Positions 35,884 through 45,083 of a stretch of DNA of 47,796 nt are shown piece by piece; position 1 is the first letter of the stretch, and each line of letters begins with the position of its first letter. The stretch comes from an uncultured Burkholderiales bacterium. Its GTDB lineage: Bacteria; Pseudomonadota; Gammaproteobacteria; Burkholderiales; Burkholderiaceae_C. A program made the translations under genes and the position numbers. The notes below the pieces were generated by a model. The model saw only the letters and a program-made list of their open reading frames with translations. It was not told the origin of the DNA and made no database searches. The stretch covers positions 1 through 47,796 of the forward strand of contig CAIWAO010000140.1 in NCBI GenBank assembly GCA_903910745.1, given 5' to 3'.

Positions 35884-38444
35884 GAGTAACTCCGTGAATC
35901 ATTAAAAATTGTTTCAGCAACTGGCATTTTAGAGCTAATTGCAGGCAGCCAAAAAGAGAAGCAGCATCCCGTAATTTGATCATCATTGTATAGGTTCTGG
36001 GCATGCATTCGTCCTTGATGAGATTCAACGATACTGCGACATAAATTCAGGCCTATACCGAGTCCTTCAGTCTTGGTTGAGAAAAATGCTTCGAAAAGCC
36101 TATTAAGCACCTCAGGTGCTAGTCCCCCCCCAGTATCTTTTACTGTGAATTCGACCCTATCTTGTCCCTCCACTACGCTTGAAATTACGTTGAGTTCAAC
36201 CAGTCGGTTTGGAGCCTCTTTTCCAGTATGGTCTACTGATTCTGCTGCATTTTTAAGCAAATTAATGAGTACTTGTTGGATCAATATTTTGTCCATACTT
36301 ACAAGGGGTAGGCGAGGTCCAAAATAGTGATTGAAACGGACTCTCCTTCGTTTTAACTCAATTTCTGCAAGTTCAATTGCCTCCATTGTCGTAACAGTTA
36401 CGTCGCAGGGGACTTGATTCGCTTCGCTTCGCTTAACGAAACTTCTAATTCTTTGGATGATTTGTCCCGCTCTTTGGGCTTGTTTTGACGTTTTTTCTAG
36501 GGTGATTAGTAATTCTGATTCTAAAATTTGTTTTTTGGAAATACGAGAAATCATTCCCGTGCAGTAATTGGTGATGGCGGTTAATGGTTGGTTTAATTCA
36601 TGGGCCACACTGGAAGCCATCTCACCCATTGTGATTAAACGGCTTGAGGCCTGAGCATGCATTTCCTGAATCTTTGCCTGTTCTTGAGCTTTTTTGCGGG
36701 CCGTAATGTCTGTTGCAATCACCATTTGAGCCAACCTACCGTCTACCCAATTTAAATATCTTGCTCTGACTTCCAACCACTTGTTAAGGGTAGGGATAAA
36801 TATTTCAGCATTTTCAGAGGTCGCGTCCTCCATTGACGCGGAGGGGAATCCTGCTAAGTTATCTTCTTCCTCCACTGTACTCGCATCTGAATTTGGCATT
36901 CCAGCCTTGTAAACCAAGGATAGATGTCCTTCGCTTACGTTTTCAAACCACTGTCGGTAAAGTTTATTCGCAAATAGTAATTCAGTACTGCCAAGTGGGG
37001 TAACAGAGACTGAGGCATCTAAGGCTTCCAAAACCGTTGTGAACCTTTCGTGAGAAGCAGATAGCTGATCTCTAATTTTGTTTGGCTCTGTAATGTCCGT
37101 CATAGACGTCATCCATCCGGTTTGGATGCCGTATGCGTCAACCAGAGGGGAGACATATAGACGAGCATCAAAAATTTTGCCAGATCGATGTTGAACTTTA
37201 ACCTGATAACCCCCTGACGGTGTTAATCCCTTCAGCTCGTTTTGAAGCATGATGGTGAGGGTTGATTTGTATTCCTCGGGCCAATATGGGAACGGTGGTG
37301 AGCCACCAACTAGTTCATTTTCATTCCATCCAGTCATTTGACAAAATGCAGAATTAACGTACGTGATTTTGCCTTGCATGTCCATGGCCCGCATGCCCGT
37401 CAACATCGAATTCTCCATCGCCCTTCTGAAGTTGGTCTCGGATAAAAGAGCTTCTTGTGCCTGAAGTCTGCGCTTGGTGTGCCTCCATGTGCCTACAAGC
37501 ATCCACGCAGTCAATATGCTTAGGGCTGCAACGAGTCTAAATAATGCATTTCCAATAAGCCCTTGAGATGTTCTGTAGTTGCTGGCCTTGATAACCAAGG
37601 TATCTCCAAAGGGAGATAAAGGGGCTGTGGTTTCAAAAGAGTTTGTGGACCAAGGGAGTTGAGGGAGGAGGGATTTTTGCTTTGTAGCAAGATGTCCCGC
37701 AACCAAACGACCATTCGGTTCAATGATTGAGATTGCATCCCTAGAGGTTATTTCAGAAGGGACACTAATTCTGAGCAAGCCATCTATCTCGAACTCTGTC
37801 ATCAATGCCCCAGTAAAGACCCCTGATTTATAAAGAGGGACATAAAGCTGAATAACATTGCTATTTCCTGTGCTGCTCCCAAGACTTTTATCTAAATTTT
37901 GAGAGTGATTACTTGGAAACGGTTTTGAGTAAATCGATTGATGAATCTCTTTTGATAAATTAAAGGCATTGATACTGGCAACTTCACTTAGCTTTTCTTT
38001 ATTTTTAATTTGTTGAAATTTGTCAATTACACCACTGGATGCGCTTTCTTTGATACGCATGTCACCACCGATCCAGGCAATTGAATTTAATTCTGGATAA
38101 TCTCGGATGTAATTTTTAAATAATTGCTTTAGTTCTTCATTAATAACTTCATCTTTGGCAATTTCGTTGGCTATGCGAATTGCTTGCTCCTGCCTTTCTA
38201 GTACTCTTAGCCTTACGTGTTGTTGAATGTATTCAACATCACTCCTGAGTATTTCTTGTTCTCTGAGCATTTCCTCATATCTGAGGTAAGCAAAGGCACT
38301 GAAGATTGCAGCTAAAAAAAGGATTACTGCTGTGAGAGGAGCCAATAAAGCCAACCTATCTTGGCGAATGGGACTTTGTTTGCGCCACCAACTCAACCAT
38401 TTTGTTGAGATTTTTTTTAAAATAGTTGAGTTTTTGTTTGGCAT
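35880..38444 (-). CDS. Membrane-bound PAS-domain sensor histidine kinase
   Basis: The protein has 854 residues. Transmembrane helices at about 32-53 and 298-318 flank a periplasmic sensor of about 245 residues, probably Cache-like. Two PAS domains follow (about 338-450 and 465-585). The DHp His615 lies in SSVAHELNQPLTAITNY, the HPK4-type box found in FixL and DctB kinases. N, G1 and G2 boxes (NLLKNAAES, VKDTGGGLAP, GLGIGLNLC) are complete. I do not see a heme-binding PAS signature, so it is not clearly an oxygen sensor. It is divergent from aceE with 237 bases between. Confidence 0.88.
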   Translation of the reverse strand: MPNKNSTILKKISTKWLSWWRKQSPIRQDRLALLAPLTAVILFLAAIFSAFAYLRYEEMLREQEILRSDVEYIQQHVRLRVLERQEQAIRIANEIAKDEVINEELKQLFKNYIRDYPELNSIAWIGGDMRIKESASSGVIDKFQQIKNKEKLSEVASINAFNLSKEIHQSIYSKPFPSNHSQNLDKSLGSSTGNSNVIQLYVPLYKSGVFTGALMTEFEIDGLLRISVPSEITSRDAISIIEPNGRLVAGHLATKQKSLLPQLPWSTNSFETTAPLSPFGDTLVIKASNYRTSQGLIGNALFRLVAALSILTAWMLVGTWRHTKRRLQAQEALLSETNFRRAMENSMLTGMRAMDMQGKITYVNSAFCQMTGWNENELVGGSPPFPYWPEEYKSTLTIMLQNELKGLTPSGGYQVKVQHRSGKIFDARLYVSPLVDAYGIQTGWMTSMTDITEPNKIRDQLSASHERFTTVLEALDASVSVTPLGSTELLFANKLYRQWFENVSEGHLSLVYKAGMPNSDASTVEEEDNLAGFPSASMEDATSENAEIFIPTLNKWLEVRARYLNWVDGRLAQMVIATDITARKKAQEQAKIQEMHAQASSRLITMGEMASSVAHELNQPLTAITNYCTGMISRISKKQILESELLITLEKTSKQAQRAGQIIQRIRSFVKRSEANQVPCDVTVTTMEAIELAEIELKRRRVRFNHYFGPRLPLVSMDKILIQQVLINLLKNAAESVDHTGKEAPNRLVELNVISSVVEGQDRVEFTVKDTGGGLAPEVLNRLFEAFFSTKTEGLGIGLNLCRSIVESHQGRMHAQNLYNDDQITGCCFSFWLPAISSKMPVAETIFNDSRSYS

Positions 38445-38681
38445 ATTCGGTATATCTATTTAGTTTAATTTATTAACCCCATTTTTTTTAAAATGCCATT
38501 AATTTCCTTACTTCAAAGCCTATTTTTATACTTTTGAAGTTTGATAGAAAATTAAATCAATAAAATTTCATAATATAAAATCATTGCGCACGATTTGAAA
38601 TAAATAAATAATTTATGAGAGAATTAAGATAGATACATATAAAAATGATTTAATGCTTCAAAAGCAGTATAAGGAGACAAA

Positions 38682-41393
38682 ATGTTAATTGATAAATCTG
38701 GATTGAAATCTATATCTGAAAGTGATTTAGATAGCTTAGAAACTAAAGAGTGGAAAGATGCTTTGTCTGCTGTCATTCAAGCCCAGGGAACAGATAGGGC
38801 TCATTATTTATTAGAGCAATTATTGGCGCATGCTCGCGAAAATAGCATCGACATGCCTTTTTCAGGGAACACGGCTTATCTCAATACAATTTCTCCCGAG
38901 GACGAGGAAAAATGTCCAGGCAATATTGAGATTGAAGAGCGTTTGCGGGCTTACATGCGCTGGAACGCCATGGCAATGGTCGTAAAAGCTAATCGACATC
39001 ATCCGGTAGATGGGGGTGATTTAGGAGGACATATCGGTTCTTTTGCTTCACTTGCTCATATGTTTGGCGCTGGTTTTAATCATTTTTGGCACGCTGAGAG
39101 TGAAAATCACGGTGGTGACCTCATATTTATACAGGGACACGTCTCCCCCGGCGTTTACGCTAGAGCTTATTTAGAGGGCCGACTTACGGAGGAGCAACTC
39201 CTTAATTTCAGACAAGAGGTAGACGGTAAGGGCTTATCTAGTTATCCACATCCCAAGTTGATGCCTGAATTTTGGCAGTTTCCAACTGTATCGATGGGAC
39301 TTGGGCCTTTGATGGCAATTTACCAAGCTAGATTTTTAAAGTATTTACACGCCAGAGGCATCGCCAATACAGAGAACAGGAAAGTTTGGGTTTTCTGCGG
39401 AGATGGGGAGATGGACGAAGTCGAGTCACTTGGTGCTATCGGAATGGCAGCGCGTGAGAAATTAGACAACCTTATCTTCGTCATCAACTGTAATTTACAA
39501 AGATTAGATGGCCCGGTCAGGGGCAATGGCAAAATTATTCAAGAATTGGAGGGTGAGTTCAGGGGCGCTGGATGGAACGTCATCAAGGTCATTTGGGGTA
39601 GCGATTGGGATCAATTGTTAGCTAAAGATAAGGACGGTGCACTCCACAAAATAATGATGGACACATTGGACGGTGACTATCAAGCCTTTAAAGCGAATGA
39701 TGGTGCTTATGTAAGAAAGCATTTCTTTGGACGTAGTCCAGAAACTCTTGAAATGGTCTCCAAAATGACAGATCAAGAAATATGGAATCTACGAAGAGGT
39801 GGACATGATCCCCAAAAGGTTCATGCGGCTTATGCAAAAGCGGTCAATCACAAAGGACAACCTAGCGTGTTGCTGATCAAAACCGTAAAAGGTTTTGGTA
39901 TGGGCAAAGTAGGAGAGGGCAAGAATACGGTTCACCAGACTAAGAAGTTACTAGACGAAGACATAAAAGCGTTTCGTGATCGCTTTAATATTCCAATTCC
40001 AGATAGTGAATTACCTAGTATTCCTTTTTACAAACCTGCAGACGATACACCGGAGATACAGTATCTTCACGAAAGACGCAAAGCCCTGGGGGGATATTTG
40101 CCTCATAGACGCACCCAAGCCAGTGAGAGTTTTAAGGTGCCTCCAATCGATACTTTTAAAGCTGTCATGGAGCCGACCACAGAGGGCAGAGAAATTTCAA
40201 CCACTCAGGCATACGTTCGTTTCCTGACCCAGTTGCTCAGAGATAAAGATATTGGTCCAAGAGTTGTTCCTATTTTGGTAGATGAGGCCAGAACGTTTGG
40301 TATGGAGGGTCTATTTAGACAAATTGGAATTTATAACCCTGCAGGGCAACAGTACACCCCGGTTGATAAAGATCAGGTGATGTATTACAGAGAAGACGTA
40401 GCTGGTCAAATTCTTCAAGAAGGAATTAATGAGGCAGGCGGTATGAGCAGTTGGATTGCTGCAGCGACCTCTTACTCTACCAATAATCGGATAATGATTC
40501 CCTTTTATGTCTATTACTCAATGTTTGGTTTTCAAAGGATTGGAGACCTAGCTTGGGCGGCCGGAGATATGCAGGCTAGAGGCTTTTTGTTAGGGGGCAC
40601 TTCCGGACGCACAACTCTCAACGGAGAGGGATTACAGCATGAGGATGGCCACAGTCATATTTTGGCCGGAACTATTCCAAACTGCGTAAGTTACGACCCC
40701 ACCTTTGCACATGAGGTTGGTGTAATCCTTCACCACGGCCTTGAGCGCATGGTTGAGCGTCAAGAAAATGTATTTTTCTACATAACATTGCTAAATGAAA
40801 ATTATGCAATGCCTGGTATCAAAGCAGGAACAGAAGAGCAGATCATTAAAGGCATGTATCTTCTTGAGCAAGGTGAAGGTCCAAAGAAAGCACCTAGGGT
40901 GAATTTATTGGGCTCTGGAACCATTTTAAGAGAGTCACAGGCTGCTAAAGATCTGTTACTCAACGACTTTGGTGTTGTGGCTAATGTCTGGAGTTGTCCA
41001 AGCTTTAATGAGTTAGCTAGGGATGGTCAATCTGTTGAGCGTTGGAATTTGTTAAATCCAACTGAAAAACCCAAGGTGCCTTTTGTTGCCGCACAGTTAG
41101 AGGGGTATTCAGGCCCAGTCGTCGCGTCAACCGATTACATGAAGTCTTACGCTGACCAAATTAGGTCTTTCATCCCCAAGGACAGGATTTATAAAGTCCT
41201 TGGTACCGACGGCTTCGGAAGAAGCGACTTCAGAACTAAACTGCGTGAGCACTTTGAAGTCAATCGTCATTACATTGTTTTAGCCGCTTTAAAAGCCCTT
41301 GCTGAGAGCGGGACCATTGAGATCTCAAAGGTCACTGAAGCGATAAAAAAATACGGAATTAAAACCGATAAGATCAACCCCTTAAACGCATAA
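38682..41393 (+). CDS. aceE: Pyruvate dehydrogenase E1 component (homodimeric)
   Basis: AceE is the thiamine-diphosphate E1 subunit that decarboxylates pyruvate and acetylates the lipoyl arms of E2. The protein has 903 residues, normal for the homodimeric gammaproteobacterial/betaproteobacterial type. The ThDP block is FCGDGEMDEVESLGAIG, followed by INCNLQRLDGPVRGNGKII. AAGGAG at 38671-38676 is an excellent ribosome site. The 237 bases upstream are AT-rich and must hold the operon promoter and that of the divergent kinase. aceF follows after 16 bases. Confidence 0.97.
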   Translation: MLIDKSGLKSISESDLDSLETKEWKDALSAVIQAQGTDRAHYLLEQLLAHARENSIDMPFSGNTAYLNTISPEDEEKCPGNIEIEERLRAYMRWNAMAMVVKANRHHPVDGGDLGGHIGSFASLAHMFGAGFNHFWHAESENHGGDLIFIQGHVSPGVYARAYLEGRLTEEQLLNFRQEVDGKGLSSYPHPKLMPEFWQFPTVSMGLGPLMAIYQARFLKYLHARGIANTENRKVWVFCGDGEMDEVESLGAIGMAAREKLDNLIFVINCNLQRLDGPVRGNGKIIQELEGEFRGAGWNVIKVIWGSDWDQLLAKDKDGALHKIMMDTLDGDYQAFKANDGAYVRKHFFGRSPETLEMVSKMTDQEIWNLRRGGHDPQKVHAAYAKAVNHKGQPSVLLIKTVKGFGMGKVGEGKNTVHQTKKLLDEDIKAFRDRFNIPIPDSELPSIPFYKPADDTPEIQYLHERRKALGGYLPHRRTQASESFKVPPIDTFKAVMEPTTEGREISTTQAYVRFLTQLLRDKDIGPRVVPILVDEARTFGMEGLFRQIGIYNPAGQQYTPVDKDQVMYYREDVAGQILQEGINEAGGMSSWIAAATSYSTNNRIMIPFYVYYSMFGFQRIGDLAWAAGDMQARGFLLGGTSGRTTLNGEGLQHEDGHSHILAGTIPNCVSYDPTFAHEVGVILHHGLERMVERQENVFFYITLLNENYAMPGIKAGTEEQIIKGMYLLEQGEGPKKAPRVNLLGSGTILRESQAAKDLLLNDFGVVANVWSCPSFNELARDGQSVERWNLLNPTEKPKVPFVAAQLEGYSGPVVASTDYMKSYADQIRSFIPKDRIYKVLGTDGFGRSDFRTKLREHFEVNRHYIVLAALKALAESGTIEISKVTEAIKKYGIKTDKINPLNA

Positions 41394-41409
41394 GAAGACG
41401 GAGACTTAA

Positions 41410-43158
41410 ATGGCTTTAATTGAAATAAAAGTACCAGATATTGGGGATTTTGCAGATGTTTCTGTGATTGAGCTATTGGTCAAGCCCGGAGACTCCGTTA
41501 AGCAAGAGCAATCTTTGATAACAGTTGAGTCAGACAAGGCATCAATGGAGATACCTTGCTCGGCAAATGGTATAGTGCGCGAGCTCAAGGTCAAACTTGG
41601 CGACAAGGTGCATGAGGGAAGTGTCTTGTTGATGCTGGAAACATCTGGCGAACAAAATACTTCAACAGCCCAATCAACGAGTTCGTCATCAGCTTCGGTT
41701 GCTACATCAAGTGCACCAACTCCATCAGCTCCATCAGCCCCAACAACTGCCCCCCTAGCAAATGTACCTACTGCCTCGGCGCAACCGAGTACATCTTCTC
41801 TAGTTGAGGTCAAAGTTCCAGATATTGGGGATTTCAAGGACGTATCTGTTATTGAACTCTTGGTAAAACCCGGAGATGCAATCGAAGTAGATCAGTCACT
41901 CATTACGATTGAATCTGACAAAGCCTCTATGGAGATTCCGTCCTCCGCGGCGGGAGTTTTAAAGGAGCTAAAAGTTAAGATTGGAGATAAAGTTAATATT
42001 GGTGACTTGCTTGCAGTTTTATCCGGATCGATCAAGGAACAGAGTTTTTCAAGTGCCTCTGTTCAGTCTCAAAATCAAGCTATTCAATCCAATTCAACAG
42101 CGCAGGCGTCAGTAATTTCAAGTGCGGCTAATACATCCGTAGCAGCCCCGGCAAGTGCAGTCTCAACAATTCAATTACCTAGCCATCAACCTGCGAATGC
42201 ACTCAGTGCTGATACGAAAATTCCGCACGCCTCTCCCTCAGTTCGCAAATTTGCACGTGAACTCGCAGTCCCACTTGAAGAACTTAAGGGCTCAGGTCCT
42301 AAGGGGAGAATTACATACGAAGATGTTCAGTCCTTTACTCGCTCTGTAATGCAAGGAACTGCTTCTACCAAAGCACAGCAATCAAAAGGAGGTAGCTCTC
42401 AGGGGGGATCAGCATCTGGGGCCGCTTTAGGTCTTTTGCCATGGCCGGTTGTAGATTTCGCTAAATTTGGACCGATAGAGCGTAAGCCCATAAGTCGAAT
42501 TAAAAAAATCAGCGGTGCCAACTTACATCGCAATTGGGTGATGATTCCTCACGTCACAAATCACGATGACGCAGATATCACAGAGCTTGAAGCGTTCCGA
42601 GTTTCAACAAATAAAGAGAATGAAAAATCTGGCGTAAAAGTCACAATGCTTGCGTTTTTGATCAAGGCATGTGTTGCCTGTCTTAAAAAATTCCCAGAGT
42701 TCAATAGCTCTTTAGATGGGGGCGACTTGGTCTACAAATCGTATTACAACATTGGATTTGCAGCCGATACCCCCAACGGGCTAATGGTTCCAGTGATTAA
42801 AAACGCAGATACCAAAGGTGTGCTTCAAATAAGTCAAGAGATGGGTGAGTTAGCCAAAAAGGCTAGAGACGGTAAGCTCTCACCAGCTGAGATGACAGGG
42901 GCAACTTTCACAATCTCTAGTCTTGGTGGAATAGGTGGTCGTTATTTCAACCCGATCATCAATGCGCCTGAAGTTTCCATACTAGGTGTTTGCAAGAGCA
43001 CCCACCAACCCGTTTGGAATGGGCGAGAGTTCACGCCTAGACTTATGTTGCCTCTCTCTTTGAGTTGGGATCACCGAGTGATTGACGGTGCTGCTGCGGC
43101 CCGCTTCAACGCACATCTGGGTCAAATTTTGTCTGATTTTCGACGTGTTTTGCTATAA
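41410..43158 (+). CDS. aceF: Pyruvate dehydrogenase E2, dihydrolipoyl acetyltransferase
   Basis: This is the core subunit of the complex, 582 residues. Two lipoyl domains carry the lipoylated Lys43 and Lys171, each in ESDKASMEIP. They are joined by flexible Ala/Ser/Thr/Pro-rich linkers (about 80-130 and 215-270). The peripheral-subunit-binding domain is ASPSVRKFARELAVPLEELKG. The catalytic domain starts at about 345 and ends with His555 in SWDHRVIDG. The number of lipoyl domains is typical of betaproteobacteria. lpdA follows after 15 bases. Confidence 0.97.
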   Translation: MALIEIKVPDIGDFADVSVIELLVKPGDSVKQEQSLITVESDKASMEIPCSANGIVRELKVKLGDKVHEGSVLLMLETSGEQNTSTAQSTSSSSASVATSSAPTPSAPSAPTTAPLANVPTASAQPSTSSLVEVKVPDIGDFKDVSVIELLVKPGDAIEVDQSLITIESDKASMEIPSSAAGVLKELKVKIGDKVNIGDLLAVLSGSIKEQSFSSASVQSQNQAIQSNSTAQASVISSAANTSVAAPASAVSTIQLPSHQPANALSADTKIPHASPSVRKFARELAVPLEELKGSGPKGRITYEDVQSFTRSVMQGTASTKAQQSKGGSSQGGSASGAALGLLPWPVVDFAKFGPIERKPISRIKKISGANLHRNWVMIPHVTNHDDADITELEAFRVSTNKENEKSGVKVTMLAFLIKACVACLKKFPEFNSSLDGGDLVYKSYYNIGFAADTPNGLMVPVIKNADTKGVLQISQEMGELAKKARDGKLSPAEMTGATFTISSLGGIGGRYFNPIINAPEVSILGVCKSTHQPVWNGREFTPRLMLPLSLSWDHRVIDGAAAARFNAHLGQILSDFRRVLL

Positions 43159-43173
43159 CAAGGGGACAATCTG

Positions 43174-45003
43174 ATGGCTCAATTAGAAATCAAAGTTCCT
43201 GATATTGGTGACTTCAAAGACGTCGCAATTATTGAGGTTTTAGTAAAGTCCGGGGACACCGTCAAAGTAGACCAAAGTCTGCTTACGGTGGAATCCGATA
43301 AAGCGTCTATGGAGATTCCTTGTTCTCACGCCGGAGTGATAAAGGAGCTTAAAGTAAAGATTGGGGACAAAGTAAGCGAAGGCTCTGTAATTTTAACGAT
43401 CGAGCAAACTGATCATGAGGCTATTGTTATCTCATCTTCTGCATCCACGACTGATAACAAGCCAAAACAGACTTTAGCTGCACCGATTGTGAATACTTCA
43501 TCACCGACCTCTGCAGCAAGCTACTCGGGAGCTGTCGATTTTGAGTGCGATCTCGTAGTTATTGGAGGCGGACCAGGCGGATATTCTGCAGCCTTTAGGG
43601 CTGCAGACCTTGGTCTAAAAGTTATTATCGTTGAGCGTTATCAAACACTGGGTGGTGTATGTCTAAATGTAGGCTGCATACCATCTAAAGCTTTGCTTCA
43701 TGTGGCCTCTGTCATGGACGAGGCAACACATATGTCGCATGCAGGTATAAGCTTTGGTAAGCCTAAGGTTGACTTAGACGGTCTTCGTGGACATAAACAA
43801 AAAGTAGTTGATAAACTAACCGGTGGATTGGGGGCGATGGCAAAGATGCGCAAGGTCCAAACGGTTAGGGGTTTGGGGACTTTTTTATCTGCTCACCATC
43901 TAAGTATTGAAGAGACGACTGGCTCTGGTCAAGACAAGACGGGGTCTAAAAAAGTTATTGCATTTAAGAGTTGTATCATTGCAGCAGGATCCCAGTCAGT
44001 TAAACTACCCTTTATGCCTATTGATCCCCGTGTGGTTGATTCCACTGGTGCTTTGGCACTTCAAAAAATACCGAAAAGAATGCTGATTTTAGGTGGGGGG
44101 ATTATCGGTCTAGAGATGGGAACAGTTTATTCATCGCTTGGCGCTAGACTTGACGTTGTCGAGATGATGGATGGACTTATGCAAGGAGCTGACCGCGATT
44201 TGGTCAAGGTCTGGCAAAAAATGAATGCTCCTCGTTTTGATAATATCATGCTGAAAACCAAAACTGTCGCTGCCAAGGCAGTCAAGGATGGGATTGAAGT
44301 CACCTTTGAAGGTGAGGGTGCTCCTAAGCCCCAGGTTTATGATCTTGTCTTACAAGCAGTTGGCAGATCACCAAACGGGCTTAAGCTTGGGGCAGATAAA
44401 GCCGGTGTCACCGTTACAGAGCGCGGATTCGTACCCGTTGATATTCAAATGCGAACCAACGTTCCTCATATATTTGCAATTGGAGACTTGGTGGGACAAC
44501 CTATGTTAGCCCATAAGGCAGTTCATGAGGCTCATGTCGCTGCGCAAGTTATTGCGGGTGAACTGTTGGGTAATACTGAGTTGGCTAAGAGTGCATTTAA
44601 CGCGCGAGTGATACCAAGTGTTGCCTACACTGATCCTGAAATAGCTTGGGTCGGTTTAACAGAGGAACAGGCTAAAGCCCAGGGCATCAAAGTCAAAAAA
44701 GGTCTCTTCCCTTGGACTGCCTCTGGGCGAGCGATAGCCAACGGGCGTGATGAAGGATTTACAAAGTTATTATTTGACGACAGGGAAGATGCACACGGTC
44801 ATGGACAAATACTGGGCGGCGGTATTGTTGGTACCCACGCGGGTGACATGATTGGTGAGGTTGCGCTTGCAATTGAAATGGGTGCCGATGCTGTAGATAT
44901 TGGTAAAACTATACATCCGCACCCCACCCTTGGAGAGAGTATTGGTATGGCAGCAGAGGTAGCGCACGGCTCATGTACTGATTTGCCGCCATCCAAGCGT
45001 TAA
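43174..45003 (+). CDS. lpdA: Dihydrolipoamide dehydrogenase (E3) with N-terminal lipoyl domain
   Basis: The protein has 609 residues. A complete lipoyl domain at the N-terminus (Lys43 in ESDKASMEIP) is joined by a Ser/Thr/Pro linker to an FAD-dependent E3. The E3 part has the FAD motif VIGGGPGGYSAAFRA, the redox-active CLNVGCIPSK disulfide, the NAD motif ILGGGIIGLEMG, and the His-Glu pair in IHPHPTLGES. E3 with a fused lipoyl domain is known from Neisseria and betaproteobacteria. It is the last gene of the operon, followed by a terminator. Confidence 0.97.
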   Translation: MAQLEIKVPDIGDFKDVAIIEVLVKSGDTVKVDQSLLTVESDKASMEIPCSHAGVIKELKVKIGDKVSEGSVILTIEQTDHEAIVISSSASTTDNKPKQTLAAPIVNTSSPTSAASYSGAVDFECDLVVIGGGPGGYSAAFRAADLGLKVIIVERYQTLGGVCLNVGCIPSKALLHVASVMDEATHMSHAGISFGKPKVDLDGLRGHKQKVVDKLTGGLGAMAKMRKVQTVRGLGTFLSAHHLSIEETTGSGQDKTGSKKVIAFKSCIIAAGSQSVKLPFMPIDPRVVDSTGALALQKIPKRMLILGGGIIGLEMGTVYSSLGARLDVVEMMDGLMQGADRDLVKVWQKMNAPRFDNIMLKTKTVAAKAVKDGIEVTFEGEGAPKPQVYDLVLQAVGRSPNGLKLGADKAGVTVTERGFVPVDIQMRTNVPHIFAIGDLVGQPMLAHKAVHEAHVAAQVIAGELLGNTELAKSAFNARVIPSVAYTDPEIAWVGLTEEQAKAQGIKVKKGLFPWTASGRAIANGRDEGFTKLLFDDREDAHGHGQILGGGIVGTHAGDMIGEVALAIEMGADAVDIGKTIHPHPTLGESIGMAAEVAHGSCTDLPPSKR

Positions 45004-45029
45004 TCTAAGACCAGTGAAAGAAACAAGAA

Positions 45030-45066
45030 AAGGGGGAGGTGAATTGCTAAGATTCCCTCCTTTTTC
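45030..45066 (+). terminator. Rho-independent terminator of the aceE-aceF-lpdA operon
   Basis: GGAGG and GAA (45035-45039, 45041-45043, one bulged T) pair with TTCCCTCC at 45053-45060 around a nine-base loop, followed by five Ts. It begins about 30 bases after the lpdA stop. Confidence 0.85.
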
Positions 45067-45083
45067 ATTTTGAAACTATATTG

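Noticed and set aside
35880-38444. Heme-based oxygen sensor (true FixL)
   Set aside because: The kinase core resembles FixL but I see no convincing heme-binding PAS pattern, and it has a large periplasmic sensor domain instead.
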